From Nymphaea colorata (taxonomy: Eukaryota; Streptophyta; Magnoliopsida; Nymphaeales; Nymphaeaceae): 64,000 bases of DNA. The notes under the pieces were generated by a model that was given only the letters and a program-made list of their open reading frames with translations, did not search any database and was not told where the DNA came from. This document shows, in pieces, positions 12,091 through 23,597 of this stretch; within the stretch, counting starts at the first letter, position 1; each line of letters opens with the position of its first letter. A program made the position numbers and the translations under genes. The stretch is from contig NC_045150.1 of the NCBI RefSeq assembly GCF_008831285.2, forward strand, positions 13,251,868-13,315,867. Reading direction: 5' to 3'.

Positions 12091-13858
12091 CTTGGCAATT
12101 ATCTATAGGGAGGGTGGGTGGCTCAATCTTTTCATTTTAGCTATTTTAATGAAACTATCAACAAAGCTTTTGTTAGTGATTTTAGGTAGTTTTATCATTG
12201 TAACATATATCGTTGGTAAGTATTATACGGTGAAATATTTCTCGAGTATAATACTATAAAAATGCAATTTTTGAGAAAACCTCGAGAAAGTCTCAGTAAA
12301 TTAAAAATTCTTTAACAACTTGTTAAATTGATAAAAATGGTATTTTAGTAATTATTGGAAATGAAAGTAAATAATGTTTCAAATATTAGAGCAAAAACGA
12401 CCTTAAGGTCAACTAACAAAAGAGGCTTATTTTCTTTAATTAACCTTGAAGTTAGTGTTTGCAGAAAACACGAAGAAAAGGTGAAAAATGCAAACAATTC
12501 ATTTAGGATTGTTTACCAAAAAGCAAGAAAAAAACATGTTTCCTCTTTTTGTTTTTACTTTTTTTTTTCTAATGACGTGCTTTTTGTGATTATCATCCTT
12601 AATATAATGAGATCTAAGAAATGCATTTCTAGGAAAACATCGAAGTAAACTGCCCATGTAACAGCCTCATCACCTCCTTTTATAATGATCCTTTTGGGTT
12701 CAAATTAAGATTAATGTACAAATAGTAAGCAAAAGCACCAATGTGGTTTTCAATCAATTTGCAATGATATTTGAGTAACGAAGTTGTAAGAAGTATAGAT
12801 TGAAAGAACATGGTGATTCTCACCAGGAAGAAAGTATCCTAAGAATCAAATGATTTAGAACTTCGTAAATGGTTTGTGTATATATAGTTTTGGGACTTTA
12901 ACTAGTTTTTCCAAGTTTCAAATTTATTTGAAATATGATCATTAGGAAAATTATAAAAGAACAACAAATAACAATACTATTGATTAAATTGGTAATATAA
13001 AAACCATAATAAAATTATTGATTAAAGTGGTACATAAACCGATCAACTTTTTTGAGGAATTCTTTCTAATTTAATATTGGTAGAGTGTCTGACCGATAAG
13101 GTCAAGTCGATCTCTGGTTTCTAGAGTGGGTTGTTGAGTTCAGCAGTGAGCTTTCAAATTGATTTGCATAAATTTGCTAAAACTGAAGTGATAAATCATT
13201 TCAAAGAATAGTTGGTAGCACTTCTAAGTGTTTACGTAATGGATGGACTAGCTTCAAGTGAAGTTTACAGTTTAACATATTCATTGACTAATTTACTTGT
13301 GTGTGTCAAAGTTGCCAATTAAATAGCTTAACAGTCGATGAACTGCAAGTTTCATATAATTGGATGACAACGAAGTAGAAATTTTTTTTTTCCTTCAAGT
13401 AATTGTTCACCAAGTTCCTAATTGAACTGAAATCTAGAGTTACAGAATTGAGCTCCTTGTGTGTGTGTGGGCGTGCATGAATCTCCCTGGTGTGGAATTC
13501 CAAGCTTGCTTGATTAACTTGAATCTAGGATGACCTTATCAGATCAAGATTATGTTCTAGGATCAAAAGTATTTTGAAGCTGTTTTTTTTATGTTTCACT
13601 GTATATAGATGAAGTTGCATTGTGAATGACAAATCAAGTTCGGAGAAAGAGGGTTGAATACTTCAACTGGTGGGCAAGTCAAGAGGTTTGTGAAGAGACG
13701 AAGAGAAGAGCTCTGACTCGTTGACACTTCCAACATGATTAGTCTCCTTCAAAATAAAAAATCCATTCATTGACAACTTGCATGGTGGACAAAGCTTTTG
13801 CCAATGATTTTAGGTAGTTTTTACCGAAGGATCTGATGATGGGCAAAGGTATTGTTGT
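12091..13858. other. AT-rich non-coding stretch
   Basis: No gene is recognised. A short segment (GCTTTTGTTAGTGATTTTAGG at 12166) recurs at 13796, next to the second copy of the dispersed repeat. Confidence 0.4.
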
Positions 13859-14323
13859 TATGGTGTTTGATTCATACAGACACATTTTTCCTTAATGCAG
13901 ATTGAGTGCTCGGCACATCCCAACATTCTAAACAATCATCTAGTCGTGTTAAAATTATTTTAACGTCCTTGTTGAGCTGATAAAAAGTGAAAAAAGAGGG
14001 CCAAAAAATGGAAAGATAAAGAAAAGTTCATCACTTGCAAAAGTTACAAAAATACTTTCACTAACTTGTAAAAGTACAAAAATGCCTCCACCTATAGCCA
14101 TGTGAAAGCTTTTGAAAAGTCAAATGTTTATTTCAACATGGGCCTGAGCAGCTGTAGCATCTCCATGATATCATTCTTTATTGTGAATGGACATATCGTT
14201 CTTTATTGTGAATGAACAACTTTAATTGAGATTGGTGACTGGTGCAGAGGCAGTTGTTGAAGGCCCCTCACCGTTGTCCATTATCTTGGGGAGGATGCGC
14301 AACTGAATCTTTTCCTTCCACAC
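13859..14323. repeat. Dispersed non-coding repeat, copy 2
   Basis: Partner of 11649-12090. Its right end (TTCCACACTTG) runs almost directly into the truncated TNL exon at 14343, so this repeat marks the breakpoint that removed the 5' part of that gene. Confidence 0.75.
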
Positions 14324-14342
14324 TTGATTTCTATCCTCATAG

Positions 14343-14566
14343 TTGAATACGCAATGCTCATGTGGGAAGGTTCCAAACTTTACCCACCTGTTGCAATTGC
14401 AGAGTTGGAGCATAAATTCCTAATCAGCATAGATGACGAGCATGGCACATTTGAAATGCATGATCAAATACGAGACATGGGAAGAAATATTGTCCAACAG
14501 CAGACGCCAGTAGCAAGCAGGTTTTGGGAAAATAACAAAACATTACAAATGCTACAACGAAGAAAG
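14343..14566 (+). pseudogene. TNL pseudogene (plus copy): end of NB-ARC exon
   Basis: The reading YAMLMWEGSKL, LEHKFLISIDDEHGTFEMHD, IRDMGRNIVQQ, FWENNKTLQMLQRRK is the ARC2 end of a TNL NB-ARC domain with the MHD motif. It is followed by a GTAAGT donor at 14567. The TIR domain and the nucleotide-binding P-loop are absent, because homology to the minus-strand copy starts abruptly at GAATACGC (14343). The next exon starts at 15270. The complete protein would be an intracellular immune receptor; this copy is 5'-truncated. Confidence 0.85.
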
Positions 14567-15269
14567 GTAAGTATGAGCTTCTACTCGTTCTTCATTTTCT
14601 CTTCTTTTGGTCTTTCTTTATGACAAATGCTCGTCGAAGTCGCATATGGTGGAGAAATGGAACTTAGTTGATCAGCTGTGCCAACTTAGACATGATAGTG
14701 GATTCTTGGCTACTAGCCTACTATTAACAACAACGCCTGGATATGTTGCTTTATTTTGCATCTGGCCAAAATTTTGTTATTCCGCTTTAAGAAGCATAGC
14801 ATAGCTGATCGAGCTAGCTAGATTGGTAAGCATGCACATCATAACTGATTAATTCATTGTTCGTGTGGTTGCCATTCAACACCATAACTGATTAGTTCAT
14901 TGTTCGTGTGGTTGCCATTCCACATCTCCATTCAGCTTCTCTAGCATCCTCCTCAACCTTATAATTATGTTGTCTTAGCTTCCCGAAATTATCCTCTGAA
15001 AACTTGATACTGGAAGGCTCAAACCTCCAACTTCTAATTTTACTTTTTCTTGAGCATAACCATGTGGAACTGAAAAATTGTAGTCTCTGATAGCTGATCT
15101 CCTATTGCTTATGATAGTTTGCATAAAGCTATAAATCTAAGTTCTGTCTTCTTTTGAAAGAAAGCTTTAGCAGAAGTCATAAGGCATCACTTCTAGTGCT
15201 TTGATGTTTTCATTTTATCAAGGAGCTCATTTTTCTTCTTTCTTTCTGGTGATCTTTCCTATCTCAGGG
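14567..15269 (+). other. Intron of plus-copy TNL pseudogene
   Basis: It begins GTAAGT and ends CTATCTCAG. It contains a tandem duplication of about 45 bp (14838-14925, unit containing TTCATTGTTCGTGTGGTTG) that is single in the inverted partner. Confidence 0.7.
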
Positions 15270-16186
15270 AACAAAGAAGGTTGAAGCCATTATTTTCCAC
15301 CGTCACGACGGGCAGCATAATATTCCACCTTTGAACACGATGTCTTTTAGAAACATGGATGAGCTGAGAATACTTGATACAAGCTGCATCAGGATGGAGG
15401 GCTCGTATCAATATCTATCCAAATTGTTGAAGTTCCTGAGGTGGTGGCAGTGTCCATTGAAATCATTGCCGATCATCGACTTCGATGTCATGAACATTGT
15501 AGTGCTCGACCTGACAGAGAGCATCATAGAGGAGTTTCTAGGTCCAAGTGTGACTAACACGTGGTTTTTTTGTCTCCTTCACTCCCAAGAGGCGAACTAC
15601 TCGCAGACGTTCAGCCAATTGAAAGTCCTTATTCTCAAGAATTGCAAGAACCTCAAGAGCACCCTCGATTTAGGCTGATTCCAAACACAACCAAATTGGT
15701 ATTTGAAGGGTGCACCAAGTTCACGAATCGATCGGTGATCTCCAAAGCTTGGTGTGCTTGAACTTGGGAGACTGTCATTCTCTAAAGAAAATACCTGATA
15801 GCATCTGTCGGCTAAGTTCTTTGGAGAAGCTCGTCCTGAGGGGGTGTTGGTCACTAGGGGAACTCCCAAAAGAGATTGGTAGGTTGACATCTTTAAAGGT
15901 GCTCCAATTAGGCCGAGGGTATATGCAAAGACTTCCGGAGTCTGTTGGCCGGTTGACAAACCTGCAGGAGATGGAAGTCATCTTTTGCACGGACTTGAAG
16001 ACCATCCCAGACATTTCAAAGTTGCAAGCCCTGCGACGTTTACGCCTGAGCGGATGCTTCCTGCTGATGGATGTTCCTGGCCTTAGCAAACTGAGATGCC
16101 TAGAGTCCCTGCTACTCGACGGCCTTAGCAAACTCGTTTTCATATACTTCTTGTCGGCCTGCATTCTGTTTTATCGATCACAATAA
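15270..16186 (+). pseudogene. TNL pseudogene (plus copy): LRR exon
   Basis: The exon opens GTKKVEAIIF after a proper CAG acceptor. It continues through the TNL linker (FRNMDELRILDTS, KFLRWWQCPLKSLP, NIVVLDLTESIIEEF) into leucine-rich repeats (LKVLILKNCKNLKS, HESIGDLQSLVCLNLGDC, SLEKLVLRGCWSLGELPKEI, LRRLRLSGC). Comparison with the minus copy shows a one-base loss near 15664 that brings a stop at 15676, and a loss of several bases near 15715 that restores frame. The last repeat ends in a different short tail (SKLVFIYFL) and a stop at 16184. LRRs normally give ligand specificity and autoinhibition. Confidence 0.9.
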
Positions 16187-16539
16187 AGTAGAGTAAAAAG
16201 TATTTTTTTTTTCTCTGGGGTCATCTTATTAATACCTGGCAAAGCATAGGAATATGTGTGTTCATAGGTAACTTTTCATATGCTACCGTCTGCGCGCCTC
16301 GTCTGATGGCTTTGAAGTGCTGAGCATGGAGTTGGTTTCGGGACTAAAGTTGGCCCACTGCCTATTTACTAAGTAGGCCTGGCAATGGGGGCAAAGATTA
16401 AGAGCAAGGTTAAGAAAATTCTGACATCATGACTGAATCTATTAAATTATATTAAAATTATATGATCTAAGTAAATAATCAAAGTGTGATCAAAGCAAAA
16501 AAGTAATTTTAGTTCTTTTCCAATGTCAACAAAAAGAAA

Positions 16540-18180
16540 GTTATTTTTTTTAACTTGAGTGAGCACGGTATGGGCCGGGTCTGGGTCAAGAATTTTCGAT
16601 ATCGGGCCCAACATGAGTGAGCCCGGCCTGGCCTGAGTTCTTTATGGGTCGTGCCCGGTTATGACTTCTATAGCCCGTTCCTGCCCGACGGCCCGTTAGG
16701 TCAAGAGATTTGCCTATTCGCATTTTCTGCCGGCTGCACCTTCTTTCTTTCCCCTATTCGCATTTTCCATCGATTGAGGGAGGCAGAGACAAGGAGAGAT
16801 GAAGACGACCATGTGCCACCGCCACCACCGCCGTCTCCGCTCCACAACTGGGCCACCGTCGCCCTTTCGCGGCTCCGCCACTCCACCGTCGCCCTCTACT
16901 AAAGAGTGACATTGTCTCTGTCAGGCTCCACCGCCGATCGAGCTCTGTTGCCGGTGACATTCTCGGGGATCGGACCGTCGGATTTTGTTGATTCCAGTGC
17001 TGTTCTCTTTCTGACATCCTAACGGACATTCCCACCAATTTTGGCATTGATCGGACCGCGGGCGGTGCTCCTAGAAGTCAAGAACGGAATCTGGTGGAAA
17101 TCGGCGATGGATTGCTTTGATAAACGGCCTGAGGCGGCAGCGACCCAATTTTCTTCTAGAATCTGGGTTTACTACCTTACCGGGTGAAATATCTACTCGA
17201 TCCTCTCCATTAAATGTTTATATTTCATTTGCAATCGATTTCAATGTTAGTTCTCATCATTTGGAGGTGGATTGGAGCTCGGAAATGCCATTACTACTGA
17301 GAACAGTGGCGGCGTTTTTCTGAAGCAACGCAGGATTCCGTAGGACTCCAGACTCAACTAGTTCATCCTTGGGGGCTCGGATTCTTCTCAGGCTTGGGGC
17401 GTCCCATCCTGTAGCTGTTGTCGTGATCTGGACCAATTTTGAGGATTTTTGGGTGTCTCCTTGATTTTATAAAAATCTGGAAGCGAGGAAGGCTCAGACG
17501 GACTCAGAAACCCCTGCGACAGGTGGATTTAGCTCAGAACCCGTCTTCTTCCAGGATCAACGAGTGGGGTCTAAACCTCACGGAATTAGCTCAAATTGGA
17601 GCGTTCTAGCCCCGGAGCGTGCTCGAGCTGCTGACCAATTCCCAGGAATTTAGGAGGCTTCTGTGGATTTCTCCAGAATTTTGAACGCCGCTCACCCTGT
17701 CAGGCCAGAGTCTTCCCTGCGCCTGAGAAACCGACAGAGGCAGAGCCTCTTTGCTTCCCTGATTTCGAGACCGATTTTGGGGGAAGCACCTACCTTGGTG
17801 ATTTCCCTTACTCTAATCTCTGTGGCATTACTCTCCTATTACGTGAATGATTTTGGTGTTGTGTCATGGTGAGGTCGAGCGGAGCCATCATCTGCTTCCC
17901 AGAAGTTGTACCCAGCTGAACAAGGAGAAGCAGGAAGAACCAGAGCATCGGGAGGAGACGGGTGACTGCCTGCACTGACCGGCGACCGCTTCAGGCCCGA
18001 CGGGCCAGCCTATCCGGTACTGGGCAAACGGGCCGGCTGGGCCTGATTTTGGGTAAACAGGCCCGGTACCCGGCCCAGCAATATTATGGGCCGGGCCCGG
18101 GCTTCAGGCCGATGGGCCAACCCAGGCCAGGGAAAACCTGGCCGGCCGGCCCGGCCCAGCCCGATACCCACCCCTAAGTA
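16540..18180. mobile_element. GC-rich transposon remnant with GGGCCGGGC subtermini
   Basis: The left side (16575-16690) and right side (17990-18176) are crowded with GGCCCGG/CCGGGCC palindromes. The right side ends CCCGATACCCACCCCTA, the reverse complement of TAGGGGTGGGTATCGGG, which is typical of plant hAT-like non-autonomous elements. The interior (16800-17900) is unusually GC-rich for this window but has no recognised protein. I could not find a matching left terminus or TSD, so the boundaries are approximate. Confidence 0.45.
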
Positions 18181-18246
18181 CATGTAAACCGAACCCCGAA
18201 ATTATTGGGGCCGCGTGGCCGTAATCATGGTGTGACCTGCCAACTT

Positions 18247-18382
18247 CTTAACAAGAGTAGGGTGTCCAAGCCTGGGCATCATGCTGGCCCGACATCCAAA
18301 ACTCAGGCTCGGTTTCACCCCGATTAAATTAAAAATATATTTTTAACATAACATAATATATAAATATAATTAATGTTATAAA
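18247..18382. mobile_element. hAT-like terminus cut by the assembly gap
   Basis: TAGGGTGTCCAAGCCTGGGC, followed by GGCCCGACATCC, looks like the start of another GC-subterminal element. Its rest is hidden by or beyond the N gap. Confidence 0.3.
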
Positions 18383-18482
18383 NNNNNNNNNNNNNNNNNN
18401 NNNNNNNNNNNNNNNNNNNNNNNNNNNNNNNNNNNNNNNNNNNNNNNNNNNNNNNNNNNNNNNNNNNNNNNNNNNNNNNNNN
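18383..18482. other. Assembly gap (100 N)
   Basis: Exactly 100 N, the usual convention for a gap of unknown length. It lies between the two inverted TNL arms, where repeats would hamper assembly. Confidence 0.99.
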
Positions 18483-19100
18483 AATGGTAAAAATGAAAAA
18501 AGGCCAAAATATCTAAAAATATCACCGCTTGCAAAAGTTACAAAAGAAATCCTTCACTAACTGTTAAAGTATATAAATGCTCCCTGGTCGCCCGTTTGTT
18601 CTCTCGCTTTCTCTCCATCCCTCATCTTGTCACTGTCACTCGCTTCTCGTTCTCTCTCTATTCTTCACTGATATTGGTACAGTTAAAACTCATTACGATA
18701 TAATTAATAGAAGCATTAGGAAATGTTGATATGTTTCTAATAGTTTTTGTTTGTTATTTATCCTTTAATTTTTTTGTTTAGATAGATATATTGTATACTT
18801 TCTATGATTCAACATGTTTTAATTCTAATTTTAACAACTTGCATAATATATAGTTAATTATAATTTTAATAGCAAATATACAGTTTTTTTAAAAATACGT
18901 AACATATTTAATACAAATATTGTTTAAAACTTTTCCTTCAAGTGGTTTGCACAAGCCAATATAAGTCGATGCGTATGAGGTGACCGATCCACACTTAAAG
19001 TCCTTATTTCTTTATAAATATTAAAAATATTAATTGAATAATACATGAAAATAAGGCTGAATATTGTCCTTAATTTACACTCCTACCCCATCAACAGCAA
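18483..19100. other. AT-rich non-coding, starts with third copy of dispersed repeat
   Basis: 18483-18580 is related to 11780-11880 and 13985-14095. The remainder is AT-rich without a recognised feature. Confidence 0.5.
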
Positions 19101-19357
19101 ACCAGTCAAAGGTTGCCCTTGATACACTCGACATATGTATATAACCAAATTCAAACCGCATGGATCTCACGATCGTCGCCTATACAAGACAATATAGAAA
19201 TGGGTACCTTGGAAGTTGCTTTCCGCCTCGAACGTGACGTCGATCCTTCCGTACCCCTTTCCATCTCTTACCATGACTCCTTTCCCTTTATCATCCTCCA
19301 ACTTCCGAGGGATGAAAGCTCCAATATCGGTGAGAAATCTGACATCAACGATCCGTA

Positions 19358-19696
19358 TTACCTCTTCACTTCTGTCAGTCTGTGTGTGTGTGCCTTATCA
19401 CTTTCAGCCCGTTCAAAGATTATCGTAGAATTATCATGCCTCTCGCCCTTAACCTGGGTTACTCTATAATACCATGGCACGCGACCCAAGCGGCTTAGAA
19501 CAAAAATTTGAGTGTTGCCTCGGTAAGGATCGTTGGGGAGAGCAAAAGATACCGTCACCGACCATGTCCATAGTCCGCGTATGGATTTGGAGCAGGAAGA
19601 ATTAATCGGCTGTCCAGGAACGCTGAGATTTTTGCAATGTTCGAACTTGAACTCCTGGTACGTGCACATTTGAAATAAGATTAGATACATGCACAT
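19358..19696 (-). pseudogene. Possible post-LRR (C-JID-like) exon of minus-copy TNL
   Basis: A 112-codon open frame includes FKFEHCKNLSVPGQPIN and TVSFALPNDPYRGN. Many TNLs carry, after the LRRs, a jelly-roll domain whose start reads like NLSVPGSEIPxWF. This frame lies downstream of the minus-copy LRR exon in the correct orientation, which is why I suggest it. The WF signature is not present and the match is weak, so the frame could be chance. Confidence 0.3.
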
Positions 19697-19929
19697 TTAA
19701 TATAATATATATTATTAATTTGATATGAGCAGATATAGACTCTAATCAGCAGCCAAGGTACATGTACACAATCGAAGCAAACCGACCTACAAAGCAGTTT
19801 AAGCGGTTGGGCCTAGAGATGAAAACTTGTTTAGGACAATTAATAAATATAGCAGCTGAGCTATTGCCTGGCTTATACGGGCCAGACAGGCTGATAAGCT
19901 GGTCGTCGATCTTGGTCTAACAGACATGT

Positions 19930-22578
19930 AAAGCAAAATTACTTTTTTGCTTTGATCACATTTGATTATTTATTTTGTTCTTATAATTGTAATACAATTT
20001 AATAGTTATGATGTCAAAAGTTTCTTAACCTGCTCTTAATCTTGGCAGCCCTACTTAGTCAATAGGCAGTGGGCCAACTTCAGTCAAGAAACCAACTCCA
20101 CCCCATCAAACAGCCAGCAAATGAGGCGCGCAGGCATACCATATGAAAAGTCACATGAACAATGCACCCGAGTGAACACTCATATTTCTCAGCTTTGCTA
20201 GGTAGTTAATATGATGACCCCAGAGAAAAAGATTTTTACTTTTTACTCTACTTTATTGTGACCGCAGGCCGACAAGAAGTACATGAAAATGATACCGATA
20301 TATAAATGTGTAAAGAAGTTACCTTCATCATGTCATTCAAGTCCCTTAGTGCATCACAGCCGTCGAGTTGCAGGGACTCTAAGCATCTCAATTTGCTAAG
20401 GCCAGGAACATCCATCAGCTGGCGGGATCCGCTCAGACCTAAATATCGCAGAGCTTGCAAATTTGGAATGTCTGGGATGGTCTTCAAATGCACGCATGCC
20501 ATGACTTCTAGCTCTTGCAGGTTTGTCAACAGGCCAACAGACTGTGGAAGTCTTTGCATATACCCTTGGCCTAATTGGAACACCTTTAAAGACATCAACC
20601 TGCCAATCTCTTCTGGGAGTTCCCCTAGTGACCAACACCCGCTCAGGATGAGCTTCTCCAAAGAACTTAGCCGATAGATGCTATCAGGTATTTTCTTTAG
20701 AGAATGGCAGTCTCCCAAGTTCAAGCGCACCAACCTTCGGAGATCGCCGATCGATTCGTGGACTTGACCCAGCTTGGCGCACCCTTCAAATACCAATTTG
20801 GTTGCGTTTGGAATCAGCCTAAAATCGGGGGTGCTCTTGAGGTTCTTGCAATTCTTGAGAATAAGGACTTTCAATTGGCTGAACGTCTGCGAGTAGTTCC
20901 CCTCCTGGGGTGGAAGTAACGAAAAGGCCACAAGTGAGTCACACTTGGACCTAGAAACTCCTCTATGATGCTCTCTGTTAGGTCCAGAATTTCAATGTTC
21001 ATAGGGTCAAATCGATCGGCAATGATTTCAATGGACACTGCCACCACTTTAGGAACTTCAACGATTTGGTAGATCCTGATACAAGCCCTCCATCCTGATG
21101 AAGCTTGTATCAAGTATTCTCAGCTCTCCATGTTTCTAAAGACATCGTGTTCAAAGGTGGAATAGGCTGCCCGTCATGACGGTGAAAATAATGGCTTCAA
21201 CCTTGTCTGTTCCATGGGATAGAAAGATCACCAGAAAGAAAAGAAAAATGAGCTCTTTGATAAATGAAACGTCCAGCACGGCAAGTGATGTATGATTTCT
21301 GTTAGCTTTCAGCCACAAGAAGACGCAATTTAGATTTAGAGCTTTATGCAAACTATCGTAAGGAATAGGAGATCAGCTATCGGAGTACAATTTTTCAGCT
21401 CTGCATGGTTATGCTCAAGAAAAAGTAAAATTATAAGTTGGAGGTTTGAGCCTTCCAGTATCAAGTTTTGAGAGGATAATTTTCAGAAAGCTAAGACAAC
21501 ATGATTATAAGGTTGAGGAGGATGACACCCTTTTTTTCCTACCATGCTCTCTGCATTTTCTTCTATACTCTCTACCCCTTGCGGTTGGTTCATCATCCAA
21601 CTTGCAACAACTTAATAATAAAGTAACTGACATCCATCTTACTTGATGGTCTAGTTGGTCTTATTCCTAATTTTTCTCTTGGTCAAGTCATTTCACTTGA
21701 AACAGGCTAGAAACACCACAGCTTCTAGATTTGCTATTTTATTCTTCAGTTTTGTTGTCATAATCCTTGCCTGAATAAGTAGGATTTTTATATTTAACTT
21801 CCTCTTCGTTTAGGAATACTGGTGCAAACGATTGCATCCCAAAATAATATGTTTATGAAAGGGTGTATACAGACAGCCACCATTATGTACTTCCTTAAAA
21901 GTGTTTCACGCTAGAAAACCATAAAAAGCTTCTGCAGGAAGCAGCTGATTTCCATTGGCAAGAAGACAAAGTATGATCGTGCAGACTTCTTACCTAACAG
22001 ACGTCAGGTTATTATCTCTAGAATAGGTGGAGCCTTTTGTTGTTTGAATACTCTGAATCAAACATTTGTATGTTTGATATCGCCACACCTTTGGTTTAGA
22101 AACCACAATGTTTGAATTGTGGAGATGTGGAATAGCAACCACACGAACAATGAATAACAAAATTATGCTCCTTAAAACAGAATAACAGAATTTTAGCCAG
22201 TTAATAGTAGGCTAGTAACCATCATGTCAAGTTGGCACTGCTGATCAACTAAGTTCCATTTGTCCACCATACGTGCGACTTCCAAGCACGAGCATTCGTC
22301 ATAAAGAAAGACAAAAAGAAGAGTGAATGAAGAACGTGTAGAAAGCTCATACTTACGTTTCTTCTGTGTAGCATTTGTAATGTTTTATTATTTTCCCAAA
22401 ACCTGCTTGGTACCAGATTTTGCTTTTGGACAATATTTCTTCCCATATCTCATATTTTATCATGCATTTCAAATGTGCCATGTTCGTCATTTATGCTGAT
22501 TAGAAATTTACGCTGCAGCTCTGCAATTGCATTAGTTGGGTCAAGTTCGGAACCTTCCCACATGAGCATTGCGTATTC
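19930..22578. repeat. Inverted repeat arm 2 (TNL)
   Basis: Reverse-complement partner of 14343-16518. It is longer because the intron between the NB-ARC and LRR exons is longer here (about 1.1 kb against 0.7 kb). Confidence 0.85.
20323..21213 (-). pseudogene. TNL pseudogene (minus copy): LRR exon
   Basis: The minus strand reads through the TNL linker and into leucine-rich repeats: LKVLILKNCKNLKSTPDF, HESIGDLRRLVRLNLGDC, SLEKLILSGCWSLGELPEEI, LRYLGLSGSRQLMDVPGL, CLESLQLDGCDALRDLNDMMK. It ends at a GTAACT donor (20321). The segment from 20931 down is open. The first part is broken: the acceptor that is CAG in the plus copy is CATG here (near 21213), and small deletions near 21175, 21130 and 21070 shift the frame relative to the plus copy. 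The open LRR part is better preserved than in the plus copy. Confidence 0.9.
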
Positions 22579-23432
22579 TTTCTTCACTTTCCATGCCATT
22601 TTCTTCAATTCCCATGGCTTGAGCACCAACCCTGTATCCAACCAAATGTCCCAACCAATAAGAAAACATGCTATATCCAAGAATATGCGTTGTTTTTTTT
22701 CATCAAGGCTGTCATAGCTTATTTTTAACCTAACATGGACGTCTTTATGTTGATCCCGTTTTACTTGCTCCAGCTTTGACTCCCATTCTTCAATGGATTC
22801 AATGTCAGAGAAGAGGCTCCCAAATACTTGGAGGCACAGAGGTATCCCACCAGCAATTGACACAACTTTCTCCGACAATTCACCTCTCCAACCTGATTTT
22901 GGCTCGGGTTGCTCAAACGCATGCTGACAGAAGTGACAATGATTATGCTTTCACCACTGAACCAACCTGACCGCCACCGACCAGCACATCGAGCTGGTCT
23001 TTATGATCAACATCGTCGAGAACTACAAGCACTTTCATGCCTCCAATTCGTTCTCTGATCATGGTGATGCCCTCGTCCTTGTTGTTTATTCTGACATCTC
23101 TTCCTAGTAGCAAGACAAGGATTTCATTTCCATTATGCTGCTTTGATACTTCGCGGACATTTGCAAGGAAGCTGCACTTCTCAAAGCTGGAACAGTTCTC
23201 TCGAACATTGTGCTGCTTTAATAATCTGTTGTAGACTGCTTTGGCAAGGGTTGTCTTCCCTATGCCGCCCATTCCACATATCCCAACCATTCTAACTTCC
23301 CTATCAAACCGTTTGATCACCTCATTTATGCGAGAATTAAGATCTGTAGGATAGTCGCCTATGAACAGGTATTTAGGGTTCACTTCCTGCAAAATCCTTT
23401 TCAAAATGCACTTTTTAAGATCTGCTTCGTCC
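22357..23432 (-). pseudogene. TNL pseudogene (minus copy): NB-ARC exon
   Basis: After a TAG acceptor the exon reads DEADLKKCILKRILQEV, then the P-loop GMGGIGKTTLAKAVYNRLL, RNBS-A FLANVREVS and kinase-2 KVLVVLDDVDHKDQLDVLVGG. A frameshift follows near 22965 (the SIIIVTS strand lies in another frame). About 90 residues between there and GLPL are missing. It resumes with GGIPLCLQVFGSL, YDSLDEKKQRIFLDIACFL and GTFEMHDKI, then an in-frame TGA near 22452 where the plus copy has CGA. It ends at a GTAAGT donor. NB-ARC is the ATPase switch of the receptor; this copy cannot make one. Confidence 0.93.
23254..23275 (-). promoter_or_regulatory. Candidate miR482/miR2118-type target site in P-loop codons
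   Basis: The transcript strand reads GGAATGGGCGGCATAGGGAA over the MGGIGKT codons. The miR482/2118 superfamily is known to target exactly these codons in plant NLR genes. The plus strand here (TCTTCCCTATGCCGCCCATT) resembles a miR482-family sequence with about three differences, from memory. Whether it is cleaved is unknown. Confidence 0.45.
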
Positions 23433-23543
23433 CTACAATGAATTAATAAGCCACCAATAATTAATGAAAGAAAGCTTCATCCATACAAGTCAGATTTGAA
23501 TTAAGCTAAATATTGAAATAATTTAGCAAGGAAAGAACAACAT

Positions 23544-23597
<54 letters not shown>

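Larger units (their letters stand above)
14343..16518. repeat. Inverted repeat arm 1 (TNL)
   Basis: The sequence is the reverse complement of 19930-22578, with indels. Similarity continues beyond the coding part into the 3' flank (CTCTGGGGTCAT region, AAGATTAAGAGCA, ATCAAAGCAAAAAAGTAATTTT). The two genes are tail to tail, separated by about 3.4 kb that includes the N gap. Confidence 0.85.

Noticed and set aside
16374-18176. Whole hAT element bounded by TAGGCCTGGCAATGGGGG and ...CCCACCCCTA
   Set aside because: The ends are only loosely similar, the flanks (TTACTAAG and AGTACATG) do not form a TSD, and the left end is part of both TNL inverted arms.
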